64,000 nt of DNA, taken from assembly GCF_030160455.1 (NCBI RefSeq), contig NZ_BSOJ01000006.1, positions 124,001 through 188,000 on the forward strand. Reading direction: 5' to 3'. Under the pieces are notes generated by a model, which saw only the letters and a list, made by a program, of their open reading frames with translations, made no database searches and was not told the origin of the DNA. Positions 39,165-50,394 of the stretch are shown one piece after another. The stretch comes from Limnobacter litoralis (GTDB lineage: Bacteria; Pseudomonadota; Gammaproteobacteria; Burkholderiales; Burkholderiaceae_B). A program made the position numbers and the translations under genes. The stretch's first letter is position 1, and every line of letters begins with the position of its first letter.

Positions 39165-40550
39165 GTGATTGAACAATTTTGGACCCACTGTGTTGAGGCG
39201 CTCAAGAAGGAAATTCCAGCCCAGCAAATCAAACTGTGGATTGATCCCCTGAGTATTGTTGAGTTTGACGAAGACCAGGCCAGGCTTGTGATGGCGGCGC
39301 CAAACCGCTTCAAACTGGACTGGGTGGTCAACAACTACGGGGGCAGGTTCAATCAGATGGCAAGTGACTATTTCGGCTGTGACATGGCCATTGAATGGCA
39401 AGTGGCCAGTAAAACCACCCCCGCCAGTCCAATGCGGCAAACGCCTCAGCCCGGAAAAACCTCTTCTGAATCGGTTTCTCCGAAGCTGGAAAGCATTCGG
39501 CAAGAGGAAATTGCCGCCAGCGTCTATGAGCGCAGCCGCCTGAACAAAGACCTCTGCTTCAGCAATTTTGTGTCGGGGCGTGCCAACCAGCTTGCGCGCG
39601 CCGCCGCTGAACAAGTGGCCAACAACCCCGGCGTGTCTTACAACCCTTTGTTTTTGTACGGTGGGGTCGGCTTGGGTAAAACCCACCTGATCCATTCCAT
39701 CGGGAACAAACTGCTGGAACGCAATCCCCAAGCCTCCATCCGATACATTCACGCCGAACAATATGTCAGCGATGTGGTGAAGGCCTATCAAAAAAAGGCG
39801 TTCGAAGAATTCAAACGTTCGTATTATTCGCTTGATCTGCTGTTGATTGACGACATTCAGTTTTTTGCAGGCAAAAGCAGAACCCAGGAAGAATTCTTCT
39901 ACGCGTTCGAACAGCTGATTGCTGCCAAAAAGCAAATCATCATCACCAGTGACACCTACCCCAAAGAAATTCAAGGCATTGAAGACCGACTGATTTCAAG
40001 GTTCAACAGTGGGTTAACAGTGGCCATTGAACCCCCCGAGCTGGAAATGCGCGTGGCGATTCTGCTGAAAAAGGCAGAACAGCAACAGGTCAAATTCGGT
40101 GAAGATGTTGCCTTCTTTGTGGCCAAGCACATGCGATCCAACGTGCGCGAGCTGGAAGGCGCTTTAAGACGCATCATGGCCTTTGCCTCGTTTCACAACA
40201 AAACCGTCACCATGGATTTGGTGAGAGAAGCGTTGAGAGACATGATCTCTGTGCATCACGGGCAGGTGTCCGTGGAATCGATTCAAAAAACAGTGGCCGA
40301 TTATTACAAGATCAAAGTTGCCGACATGTTTTCGAAACGCAGACAAGCCAACATTGTGCTGCCACGGCAGGTGGCCATGTATCTGGCCAAAGAATTGACC
40401 GACAAAAGCTATGTGGAAATAGGTGAATTGTTTGGCGGTAGAGACCACACCACGGTGCTGCATGCGGTCAACAAAATATCGGAAATGCGCAATCAGTCTG
40501 CGGAACTGAATCATGCCCTGCACGTATTGGACCAAACACTCAAAGGTTGA
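39165..40550 (+). CDS. dnaA: Chromosomal replication initiator DnaA
   Basis: A 461-residue DnaA. Domain I ([20 protein letters not shown]) is followed by a short, variable domain II (about residues 85-115), the AAA+ domain with Walker A GGVGLGKT (166-173) and [12 protein letters not shown], and the C-terminal DNA-binding domain with [15 protein letters not shown]. It binds TTATNCACA boxes and opens oriC. The start is GTG at 39165. The origin lies directly downstream. Confidence 0.99.
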   Translation: MIEQFWTHCVEALKKEIPAQQIKLWIDPLSIVEFDEDQARLVMAAPNRFKLDWVVNNYGGRFNQMASDYFGCDMAIEWQVASKTTPASPMRQTPQPGKTSSESVSPKLESIRQEEIAASVYERSRLNKDLCFSNFVSGRANQLARAAAEQVANNPGVSYNPLFLYGGVGLGKTHLIHSIGNKLLERNPQASIRYIHAEQYVSDVVKAYQKKAFEEFKRSYYSLDLLLIDDIQFFAGKSRTQEEFFYAFEQLIAAKKQIIITSDTYPKEIQGIEDRLISRFNSGLTVAIEPPELEMRVAILLKKAEQQQVKFGEDVAFFVAKHMRSNVRELEGALRRIMAFASFHNKTVTMDLVREALRDMISVHHGQVSVESIQKTVADYYKIKVADMFSKRRQANIVLPRQVAMYLAKELTDKSYVEIGELFGGRDHTTVLHAVNKISEMRNQSAELNHALHVLDQTLKG

Positions 40551-40597
40551 TTTAGAATTGTGGAAAAGTCTGAAAAGATGGTGCACAACAAACCGAC

Positions 40598-40606
40598 TTA
40601 TCCACA
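40598..40606 (+). promoter_or_regulatory. DnaA box 1 in oriC
   Basis: Exact TTATCCACA, followed by an A run (GAAAAAAAAGAA). Confidence 0.88.
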
Positions 40607-40638
40607 GAAAAAAAAGAACCTGACTTTGAAGCAAAAAG

Positions 40639-40647
40639 TTATCCACA
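40639..40647 (+). promoter_or_regulatory. DnaA box 2 in oriC
   Basis: Exact TTATCCACA, 41 bp after box 1 (about four helical turns), same orientation. Confidence 0.88.
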
Positions 40648-40725
40648 GTGTTCCGATTCAGTCCCCTGAGTTGTACAACACTTTTAAAAGAACCTAAGTG
40701 ACTGTTTTATAAAAAGGTAAATGAC

Positions 40726-40734
40726 TTATCCACA
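40726..40734 (+). promoter_or_regulatory. DnaA box 3 in oriC
   Basis: Exact TTATCCACA, 87 bp after box 2, same orientation, 45 bp before dnaN, next to the AT-rich tract. Confidence 0.85.
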
Positions 40735-40778
40735 GAAATGGATGAACTCTATTACCTAATCCTATAAGGAATTATTAG

Positions 40779-41885
40779 ATGGAATTAATACATAGCTCAC
40801 GCGATGCATTGGTTCATAAACTCCAGATTGTGAGCAACATTGTTGAACGACGAAACACCCTGCCAGTGTTGGCAAACATCCTTTTAAAAAAAGAAGGTGG
40901 AACGGTGACTTTGTTGTCGTCTGACATTGAAATGCAAATTCAGACTTCAGCCGAAGTGGGCGGCGAAGGTGGCGATGTGGCCACCACAGTGGCGGCAAAA
41001 AAGTTTTTGGACATTCTGCGTTTATTGCCAGACAGTGCAGATGTGTCGGTCAAGCTGGACAGTAAAAAAATGTCGGTACAAGCCGGCAAAAGCCGATTTG
41101 CCTTGCAGACTCTGCCTGCGGAAGATTTTCCGCTGGTGCAAGAACCCAAAGAGTGGATTGCTCAATTGACCGTGCCCCAGAATACGTTGAAGCAATTGTT
41201 CAGTATGGTTCACTTTTCAATGGCACAGCAGGATTTGCGCTATTACCTGAATGGCGTGTTGCTGGTGGTGGATTCTGCCAAGATCAAGGCCGTGGCAACC
41301 GATGGACACCGGCTTGCCTACAGCGATGCCAGCGGACAAGGTGCGCAGTCTCAGCACGAAGTGATCATTCCCAGAAAGACAGTGCTTGAATTGTCCAGGT
41401 TGTTGAACGACACGGACGACATGGTCAAAATTGATCTGGCTTCCAATCAAGCTCGTTTTTCATTTTCAGACATCGTGTTGATCACCAAGCTGGTTGAGGG
41501 CAAGTTCCCGGATTTTCAACGTGTCATTCCCAAAAATCATCAAAACCTGGTGACACTCAACCGTGAAACCTTGCTGAAGTCGCTGCAACGGGCCTCAATC
41601 TTGACCAGCGACAAATTCAGGGGCATCCGTTGGGTGCTGGCACCTGGCCTGCTCACCGTGGTGGCCAACAACTCCGATCAGGAAGAAGCGCGAGACGAAA
41701 TTGAAGTCGACTACACCGGGCCCGAGATCGACATTGGATTTAACGTAAACTACCTGTTGGATGTGTTGAACAATCTCAAAGCCGAAACGGTTCAATTTGC
41801 CCTTCAGGACAACAACAGCAGTGCGCTGGTGACCAAACCAGGTGAAGACGATTTCAAATACGTCGTCATGCCAATGCGTATTTAA
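40779..41885 (+). CDS. dnaN: DNA polymerase III sliding clamp (beta)
   Basis: A 368-residue beta clamp made of three similar domains. ERRNTLPVLANILL near the N terminus, GVLLVVDSAKIKAVATDGHRLAY and the C-terminal VMPMRI are typical. AAGGA lies nine bases before the ATG. The clamp tethers polymerase III to DNA. It follows oriC and precedes gyrB by 21 bp; no recF lies between them. Confidence 0.99.
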   Translation: MELIHSSRDALVHKLQIVSNIVERRNTLPVLANILLKKEGGTVTLLSSDIEMQIQTSAEVGGEGGDVATTVAAKKFLDILRLLPDSADVSVKLDSKKMSVQAGKSRFALQTLPAEDFPLVQEPKEWIAQLTVPQNTLKQLFSMVHFSMAQQDLRYYLNGVLLVVDSAKIKAVATDGHRLAYSDASGQGAQSQHEVIIPRKTVLELSRLLNDTDDMVKIDLASNQARFSFSDIVLITKLVEGKFPDFQRVIPKNHQNLVTLNRETLLKSLQRASILTSDKFRGIRWVLAPGLLTVVANNSDQEEARDEIEVDYTGPEIDIGFNVNYLLDVLNNLKAETVQFALQDNNSSALVTKPGEDDFKYVVMPMRI

Positions 41886-41888
41886 TAA

Positions 41889-44360
<2,472 letters not shown>

Positions 44361-44389
44361 ACAACTCGAAGATTCCATCTAAGCACGGT

Positions 44390-44413
44390 CAGCAATTCGG
44401 AGTAGAATTGCTG
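44390..44413. repeat. Perfect 9-bp inverted repeat between gyrB and the patatin gene
   Basis: CAGCAATTC, six bases, GAATTGCTG, beginning 30 bp past the gyrB stop and ending 31 bp before the next ATG. The hairpin has no T run, so it could be a Rho-type 3' end, an operator or a leader element of the patatin gene. Confidence 0.5.
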
Positions 44414-44443
44414 CACCGCGCAATTCCCTTTCGAGTTTTTACC

Positions 44444-45370
44444 ATGAAGTCTTTGCTGCGCACCTGTCTGGGTCTTGTGGCCCTTTCCCTCGGTGCCTGT
44501 TCATTTCTACCCAAATCAAACGACAAAACGGCGTCAGCTCCTCCGCCTGTTGTGCAGGTGCGTGAGCCCGTGGTTGCTTTGGTACTCGGTGGGGGTGGGG
44601 TCAAGGGTTTTGCGCATGTCGGTGTGATCAAAGTGCTTGAATCACATGGCATCAAGCCCACCATTGTGGTGGGTACCAGCGCGGGAAGTTTTGTGGGCGC
44701 CTTGTACGCCAGCGGCATGTCCGCGTTTGATCTTCAAAAAACAGCGTTGAATCTGCAGGAATCGGATCTTCGAGACCTCACCTTGTCATCGCAAGGGTTT
44801 TTGCAGGGCGAAAAACTTCAGTCGTTCATCGACAAGCAGGTCAACAACAAACCCATTCAAAATTTTCCGATTCGGTTTGCTGCGGTGGCCACCAATTTGC
44901 AAACGGGTGAAAAGGTCAATTTCAATTACGGAGATGCCGGCCAGGCCGTGCGTGCCTCTTGCAGCATTCCGAATGTGTTTTTGCCTACGGTTATCAATGG
45001 TAAAAAATACGTAGACGGTGGTTTGGTCAGCCCGGTGCCGGTGCTGACTGCCAAAGACATGGGCGCTGATGTTGTGATTGCGGTGGACATTTCTGCCCGA
45101 CCCAAAAAAAGCGCATCTGCCCTGAGTTTTTGGGGAATGCTGGATCAAAGCATCAACATCTTGAGTTTACAGGCCATCAAGATGGAGCTTGCGCAGGCGG
45201 ATGTGGTGATTCAGCCCAATGTGCAACGCGCAGACCTGTTGAATCTTGATCAGAAACACGATCTGATTCTGGAAGGCGAGCGAAGCACCATTCAAAAACT
45301 GCCGCTTATTCAGCAGGCCATTGCGCAAGCTAAAGCGAAACTGACTTTGGCCGCAAACGCGGCGCAATAA
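44444..45370 (+). CDS. Patatin-like phospholipase lipoprotein
   Basis: A 308-residue patatin-family lipid acyl hydrolase. The N terminus is a lipoprotein signal with lipobox SLGAC, then a Pro-rich linker. The oxyanion motif GGGGVKG is followed by the nucleophile Ser79 in GTSAGS, and the catalytic Asp191 is in VDGGLVSPVPV. Similar to the RssA/YchK group, but with export. It probably acts on phospholipids or lysophospholipids at the envelope. The ATG at 44444 begins the signal. The stop codon is one base from that of the convergent MBL gene. Confidence 0.9.
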   Translation: MKSLLRTCLGLVALSLGACSFLPKSNDKTASAPPPVVQVREPVVALVLGGGGVKGFAHVGVIKVLESHGIKPTIVVGTSAGSFVGALYASGMSAFDLQKTALNLQESDLRDLTLSSQGFLQGEKLQSFIDKQVNNKPIQNFPIRFAAVATNLQTGEKVNFNYGDAGQAVRASCSIPNVFLPTVINGKKYVDGGLVSPVPVLTAKDMGADVVIAVDISARPKKSASALSFWGMLDQSINILSLQAIKMELAQADVVIQPNVQRADLLNLDQKHDLILEGERSTIQKLPLIQQAIAQAKAKLTLAANAAQ

Positions 45371-45371
45371 A

Positions 45372-46184
45372 CTAGGCGTATCGTTCAAACTCGACGGGGT
45401 CGTGCGCGCAAAACACTTCCACCTGCCCCCGGTGTTCCAACGCCAGTTCACGCAGGCGAAGCTGATTCTCAAGGCGTTGCCGTTTGTTGATTTGCACCAG
45501 GTTTTCGAAGATTTTCAGGCCCACGGGTTGATGTGGCTGCGCTTCCATTTGGCCATGGTAGAAATAGGCGTCTCCGGCATGCAACTTCCATCCACCTGCA
45601 GAACGCACCGCAACACCGCAGTGACCTTGTGTGTGCCCGGTTAATGGAATCAAAGCAACGTCATCGCCGAGCCCCTCAATCACTTGAATGCCGGAAAAGC
45701 CGAACCATTGGTCGCCCCCGGAATCGTGCAAAACCCATTTCGGATTGTGTTTAAAATGAGCCGGGCGATAGCGGCTCTTCTCTCGCCATGAAGGATGCAT
45801 GGCGGCCTCGTGTTCAGGCCGATACACGTGGACTTTGGCGTTTGGAAAATCAGAAATACCGCCGGCGTGATCAAGATCGAGGTGGGTCAGAACAATGTGT
45901 TGAACGTCTTCGCGCTGAAAGCCCAAGGCCGTGATTTGCGCAAGGGCGGTGTCGGATGGGTTGAGTTGTGCGCCAGTCAGGGCCAAGAATGGTTTTCCAA
46001 GCTGCCCAGGGTTCTCAATATCTGAAGTTCCGAAGCCTGTGTCAACCAAAACCAACCCTTGGTTCGTTTCAATGAGCATGCAATGACATATCATCTTGCC
46101 GGGTTTGGTCCATGAACCCTTGCCATTGATCAGTCTTTCACAGTAGGGGCAGAGGGTGCCACAATTCAAATGGTGGATACGCAT
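45372..46184 (-). CDS. Metallo-beta-lactamase-fold hydrolase, AttM-like
   Basis: A 270-residue cytosolic MBL-fold protein. The metal motif is THLDLDHAGG, with the later ligands in GHTQGHCGVAV and LHAGDAYF. N-terminal MRIHHLNCGTLCPYCERLING and VLVDTGFGTSDI are typical of a family that also contains AHL lactonases of the AttM type, though many members have other substrates. Four Cys near the N terminus are unusual for a lactonase and could bind a metal. Its stop codon almost meets that of the patatin gene. Activity is unproven. Confidence 0.8.
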   Translation of the reverse strand: MRIHHLNCGTLCPYCERLINGKGSWTKPGKMICHCMLIETNQGLVLVDTGFGTSDIENPGQLGKPFLALTGAQLNPSDTALAQITALGFQREDVQHIVLTHLDLDHAGGISDFPNAKVHVYRPEHEAAMHPSWREKSRYRPAHFKHNPKWVLHDSGGDQWFGFSGIQVIEGLGDDVALIPLTGHTQGHCGVAVRSAGGWKLHAGDAYFYHGQMEAQPHQPVGLKIFENLVQINKRQRLENQLRLRELALEHRGQVEVFCAHDPVEFERYA

Positions 46185-46267
46185 GAACCAGACCTCAAAA
46201 CCAGAAATGGCAATGGTTCAACGATAGACTAGAAACAGTAAAAAATTTTTACCCGTGAGGTTTCCTT

Positions 46268-46951
46268 GTGAAGAATTTAGTAAAGCAATTGCTCGGTTTG
46301 CTGTGTCTGGCATGCGCTTTCAATGCACACGCTGCCAATGTCAGTGGGCTAAGCAACTGGCGGGCGAACAGTGTATTAAGAATTACCCTGGACAAGGCCA
46401 CTGAAGCAGCGGTGCAGCAATTGGGTCAGGAAAACGGATTCATGAACAATGCGCAAGTTCACATTCCTTTGCCTGTGGGCCTGGATGACAACAAACACTT
46501 GCTGAAGATGATCGGCATGGGCAAAGAGCTGGACACGGTTGAGCTGTCGATGAACCGCGCTGCCGAACAGGCCCTGCCCCTGGCAAAAACCCTGTTTAAA
46601 AAAAGCATTCGATCATTGAGCGCAAAAGACGCGCGGCAATTGCTGGCCGGTGGGGACAATGCACTGAGTTCGTTTTTCAAGAACAAGACCGAAAAAGAGC
46701 TGTACAAACAGTTGTTGCCCTTGGTGAAAAAGAAGAGTGAGGAGCTGGGGCTAGGCGCGCAGTATGACTTGATTGCACAGAAAGGCATTCGCCTGGGTTT
46801 ACAAGACGCAAAGCAATCTAATCTGGACGGGTATGTGACCGAAAGGGCGCTCAAAGGGCTTTATTTGGTGGTTGCCCAGCAAGAAAAGGCGATACGTGCA
46901 AACCCGTCGGGAACCGGCAATGTGTTGTTGAAAAAAGTATTCTCAAAATAA
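46268..46951 (+). CDS. DUF4197 family exported protein
   Basis: A 227-residue protein with a signal peptide (cleavage near HAANVSG) and a DUF4197 domain: TLDKATEAAVQQLGQENGFM, VHIPLPVGL, VELSMNRAAEQALPLAKTLF, and the final DGYVTERALKGLYLVVAQQEK. The family is periplasmic and of unknown function. The start is GTG at 46268 with GAGG upstream. It precedes the PCu(A)C gene by 10 bp, so the two are likely co-transcribed. Confidence 0.88.
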   Translation: MKNLVKQLLGLLCLACAFNAHAANVSGLSNWRANSVLRITLDKATEAAVQQLGQENGFMNNAQVHIPLPVGLDDNKHLLKMIGMGKELDTVELSMNRAAEQALPLAKTLFKKSIRSLSAKDARQLLAGGDNALSSFFKNKTEKELYKQLLPLVKKKSEELGLGAQYDLIAQKGIRLGLQDAKQSNLDGYVTERALKGLYLVVAQQEKAIRANPSGTGNVLLKKVFSK

Positions 46952-46961
46952 GGAGACAGTC

Positions 46962-47489
46962 ATGAAACATGTGCGCACACTACTTGTGGCCGGGCTTGCA
47001 GTAGCTGCCCTTCAGGCGTGTTCCAAACACGAAGAGCACCCGGCAATGGCCATGGGTGGTCAGGCGGGTGCTGCCATGCACACCCAAGACATGACCATGC
47101 CTTGCAAGGTCAGCAATGTGTGGGTGCGTTCGGCCGGTCCGGAATTAAAGACCTCCGCCGCTTATTTGACGCTGGAACCCTTTGTAGACGGCAATCTGGT
47201 GGGTGTTATTTCTGACGCGGCCGGCGTGGCCGAAATTCACAGCATGACCATGGATGGTGATGTGATGCGCATGCGCAAGGTGGATTCTGTGCCCCTGAAG
47301 AAGGGTATGGAATTTGATTTCAAACCCAATGACTATCACATCATGTTGATGGATCTGAAAGGCCCGTTGACAGTGGGCCAGACGGTCAATCTGCAGCTGT
47401 TCATTGAAACCGCAGCCGGTGAAAAGCTGGAAATTCCGGTCAAAGCCACTGTGGCCGATCAGCCACCCATGGCCTCAATGGCGCATTAA
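46962..47489 (+). CDS. PCu(A)C copper chaperone lipoprotein
   Basis: A 175-residue protein with lipobox LQAC and a His/Met-rich N-terminal linker (about residues 24-50, with HEEHPAMAMGG and MHTQDMTM). The PCu(A)C domain has the Cu(I) motif: His-x-Met in AEIHSMTMDGDVMRMR and the second His-x-Met in DYHIMLM. PCu(A)C proteins deliver copper to the CuA/CuB sites of cytochrome oxidase. AAGGAG precedes the ATG. The last 15 bp overlap the end of the convergent acyltransferase gene. Confidence 0.9.
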   Translation: MKHVRTLLVAGLAVAALQACSKHEEHPAMAMGGQAGAAMHTQDMTMPCKVSNVWVRSAGPELKTSAAYLTLEPFVDGNLVGVISDAAGVAEIHSMTMDGDVMRMRKVDSVPLKKGMEFDFKPNDYHIMLMDLKGPLTVGQTVNLQLFIETAAGEKLEIPVKATVADQPPMASMAH

Positions 47490-48404
47490 TTCGTCAATTC
47501 TCGATTGCTGGGCCGACAACAAAGCGTCTTTGTCGTCCCACAGGGCGTTGACCCAGTTTTTGAATGCCGCTTTGTAGTTGGCGTCTTGCTGATAGTCGCC
47601 CTGAATCATGTCCTTGGGAATGTCGACCACTTCAAGCTGAATTTGCATGTGGGGTTGCTTCCCACACAGCCATGACCAGGTGACATTTCCTTTCACGGGT
47701 TGATAGCGAATGGTCACATTGACCAGTCCGGCAAACTGTTCGCCCATGGCATTCAGGGAAGTGGCCAGCCCTGCGTATTTCGGATTCAGCAGGTGTTTGT
47801 ACCTTGAGCGGGTTTTTTCGCGCTTGGCTTCTGTGAAACGCGTGCCTTCCATAAAATTGATGACAGTCACCGGGTTGGCTTTGTAAACCTCACAGGCCTT
47901 TCGGGTGGTTTCCATGTCTTGGGTGGCCAGTGCAGGGTTGGCTGCAATGGCCTGGCGGCTGTGCCGTTTCATGAACGGAAAATCCATGGCCCAGCACACC
48001 ACACCAATGATGGGCACCCAGATCAGTTCTTTTTTCAGGAAAAAACGGCCAAAGGGTGCTTTGCCATGTAGCACATCAAAAAGCACAACAATGTCGGCCC
48101 AGGCGGCGTGATTGCTGACAACCAGGTAGCTGCTGTTCGGCTTGAAGCTGCCTTTGATGGTCCATTCGCCTTGCTGGCTGTGCATGACCCGGTAAATCAG
48201 GTGATCAGATGCAACCCACCAGGTGGCGATTTTGACGCAGCAAGCAGAGGCAAACCGTTGTATGGCGTGCACGGGCACAAGCCGCAAAACAATGAACGGC
48301 AGCATGATGATGAACCACATGGTGATGCACAGCGTCATGATTGTGACAGTTAGTACACCAACAACAACGGGGGGCAGGAATCGGGACAGTGGCACGGGAT
48401 TCAC
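47475..48404 (-). CDS. Lysophospholipid acyltransferase family protein
   Basis: A 309-residue PlsC-family acyltransferase with one or two N-terminal hydrophobic helices. The catalytic block SNHAAWADIVVLFDVL has the HX4D motif; FMEGTRFTEAKREKTRS is the second (GTR/EGTR) block; both resemble the YihG/YjgF-neighbour acyltransferases that work on lysophosphatidic acid or related lipids. The start is assigned to GTG at 48404; no ribosome site supports it and a GTG at 48395 is equally possible. It converges with and overlaps the PCu(A)C gene by 15 bp. Confidence 0.85.
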   Translation of the reverse strand: MNPVPLSRFLPPVVVGVLTVTIMTLCITMWFIIMLPFIVLRLVPVHAIQRFASACCVKIATWWVASDHLIYRVMHSQQGEWTIKGSFKPNSSYLVVSNHAAWADIVVLFDVLHGKAPFGRFFLKKELIWVPIIGVVCWAMDFPFMKRHSRQAIAANPALATQDMETTRKACEVYKANPVTVINFMEGTRFTEAKREKTRSRYKHLLNPKYAGLATSLNAMGEQFAGLVNVTIRYQPVKGNVTWSWLCGKQPHMQIQLEVVDIPKDMIQGDYQQDANYKAAFKNWVNALWDDKDALLSAQQSRIDELMRH

Positions 48405-48439
48405 TCAGGGGGTTTGCACTGAACGGATATTACACGCCC

Positions 48440-50173
48440 TCAGATCAAACCCGGCAAGCCTTGGTCGATGTGGTTGGCATTTTTCAGCACATCGAAAGAG
48501 GCAGACAAGTATTCAGTGCCGCCCCGTTCCAGAATGGTACTGACGGCCCAGTACTCGCAGGTGGTCTTGTCTGCACCGACGCGCAACACACTGTAGCCCC
48601 GTTCTGACATCTTGACGTGCTTGATGTGTGGGCTGGAAAGTCGAATGGCTTGAATGACCTGATCAGGCAATGGCAATCCGGGTGAAGTGACGGATGTGAC
48701 CACAAATTCGGTGGCAACACTGCCCTGGCCGGTCAACGGGTTGTAGCCACCTGCCTGACTGATCGGCAACTCTGGATTGTCTGTGATGTCGGCAACCCAG
48801 GCGCTGTGTACATCGCCAGTCAAAAACACGACGTTGTTGACTGGTGCCTGACCGTTCTCGCCACGGATCGCATTGATGATCTTTTGACGCTCAGCGCTGT
48901 AACCATCCCAGGAATCGCCATTCAGCCCCGAAGGCGCAACCAGCGTCTGCACTGGGTTGGGTGCAGGGTTGTTTAGCCCCGGCTTGATGATCCATTGATG
49001 AAACACCACTTGATTGCCGATCAGTTTCCACTGTGACGTGGATTGCCGCATGTTGTTGATCAGGAAGGCGCGTTGTTCGTCCCCAATCATGTGGCGATCG
49101 GCATTGGCGGTGGATGGGTCCAGCGGGTTGATGGGCGTTGCTGCTTGCACGTCGCGGTCATACAGCCGGGTGTCCAGCAGAATCCATTCGGCAGTTTGAC
49201 CAAATTTCAAGGTTCTGAAGATGCGGTTTCGGTTTCCGGGCTCTGGCAGCCGGATCGGCATCCATTCGTCATAGGCTTGTTGCGAGTAAGCTTTTCGGTC
49301 CACCCATTTGCCTTCCACGCCTTCGGTGTGATTGGCCGCACCATCGTGATAGGAGTTGTCAGCCGATTCGTGGTCGTCCCAAATGGTAATGAAGGGATAG
49401 CGCAGGTGAAGTTGACGAAGGTCTGCGTCCTGTTTGTATTGGGCGTGACGTGTTCGGTAGTCGCTCAAGGTCAGAATTTCATGGCTGGGCTGGTAAGGCC
49501 GAATGCCACCGTATTCGCCGTTTCCGTACTCGTAAATGTAATCGCCAAGATGAACAATGGCGTCCAGATCGTTTCGCTTTGCAAGTTGACCATAGGCGTT
49601 GAAATAACCATGACCCAGGCTGGAACAGCTGACCAGCCCGAAGTTCAGGGCGCGCGTGCTGGTGTCTGCGGGGGCTGTTTTGGTGCGCCCGATTTCACTG
49701 CTGACGCCATTGCTTAAAAAACGATAAAAATAAAAACGGTCTGCCTGAAGACCGCCACAATCAATTTTGACCGTGAAGTCGCGACTGGCGTCGGTCACAA
49801 ATTCTTCAGACTTGACGAAGGTCTGTAATGCGTCGTCTTCAAACACATCCAGACGCACTGCAACCCGTTGTTCCGTATTTGGCACAGTAACCCGCGTCCA
49901 GAAGACAACGGCAGAGGCCGTGGGGTCTCCGGATGCAACGCCGTGTAAAAAACGGACGGGCTGTACGCCATTGGACTGATTGGCACCCACCGGTGCCCCG
50001 GTGCCTGTGTTGACCGTGGAAGACGCATCGCTGTTGCCTGATCCGGAACACGCACTTAAACCCAGCCCGCTGCCCAGCGTTGCACCGCCCAGTCCAAGCC
50101 CCTTGAGAAACAGCCGCCGGTTGACACCGGATCGTCGAATTGCGCGGGTTCGCTTGCGTTTTGGGGCTGACAT
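48440..50173 (-). CDS. phoD: PhoD-type alkaline phosphatase, Tat-exported
   Basis: A 577-residue PhoD phosphodiesterase/phosphatase. The N terminus has the twin-arginine motif NRRLFLKGLG and a lipobox-like LSAC, so it is exported folded and may be lipid-anchored. The catalytic blocks VASGDPTASAVVFWTR, HLGDYIYEYGNGEYGG, IWDDHESADNSYHDGA and LTGDVHSAW bind the metal ions. It releases phosphate from esters outside the cytoplasm. The start is ATG at 50173. The upstream spacer has two CTGTCA-like hexamers but not a proper Pho box. Confidence 0.92.
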   Translation of the reverse strand: MSAPKRKRTRAIRRSGVNRRLFLKGLGLGGATLGSGLGLSACSGSGNSDASSTVNTGTGAPVGANQSNGVQPVRFLHGVASGDPTASAVVFWTRVTVPNTEQRVAVRLDVFEDDALQTFVKSEEFVTDASRDFTVKIDCGGLQADRFYFYRFLSNGVSSEIGRTKTAPADTSTRALNFGLVSCSSLGHGYFNAYGQLAKRNDLDAIVHLGDYIYEYGNGEYGGIRPYQPSHEILTLSDYRTRHAQYKQDADLRQLHLRYPFITIWDDHESADNSYHDGAANHTEGVEGKWVDRKAYSQQAYDEWMPIRLPEPGNRNRIFRTLKFGQTAEWILLDTRLYDRDVQAATPINPLDPSTANADRHMIGDEQRAFLINNMRQSTSQWKLIGNQVVFHQWIIKPGLNNPAPNPVQTLVAPSGLNGDSWDGYSAERQKIINAIRGENGQAPVNNVVFLTGDVHSAWVADITDNPELPISQAGGYNPLTGQGSVATEFVVTSVTSPGLPLPDQVIQAIRLSSPHIKHVKMSERGYSVLRVGADKTTCEYWAVSTILERGGTEYLSASFDVLKNANHIDQGLPGLI

Positions 50174-50332
50174 GAGCGGATTCCAGAAATGTTGTATGTC
50201 TGACTGTTACCTGTGGTCAGTGCGCTTTGGTTTTGACAGGGGACTCAACATGACAGCTATTCAAATTGTCACAAATGATTAGGGTAAACCCTTGCATCCA
50301 AGCGCTTAAAATTTGAATCCTTGTGAGTTTTC

Positions 50333-50361
50333 AGGGGACTGGTTATCTTGATTGTTGGGGT
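50333..50361 (+). promoter_or_regulatory. Candidate promoter of the P460 gene
   Basis: TTGTGA, 17 bases and TATCTT, about 40-60 bp upstream of the ATG; each element matches the consensus in four of six positions. Tentative. Confidence 0.35.
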
Positions 50362-50394
50362 CGCATACGCTGACGTCCATTTTCGGGGGAGATT

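Larger units (their letters stand above)
40551..40778. other. Putative chromosomal origin (oriC)
   Basis: The 228-bp dnaA-dnaN spacer is clearly AT-rich and holds three perfect TTATCCACA boxes, all on the plus strand, plus a near match on the minus strand at 40559-40567 (TTTTCCACA). AT-rich tracts (AAAAAAAAGAACC, TTTTATAAAAAGG) could serve as the unwinding element. Position next to dnaA, the neighbouring rpmH/gyrB genes and the nearby parS sites agree. The dnaN promoter must also lie here. Confidence 0.85.

Noticed and set aside
50234-50256. Two CTGTCA-like hexamers upstream of phoD as a Pho box
   Set aside because: They are 17 bp apart; a Pho box needs 7-bp repeats with an 11-bp period, and the second half-site is poor.
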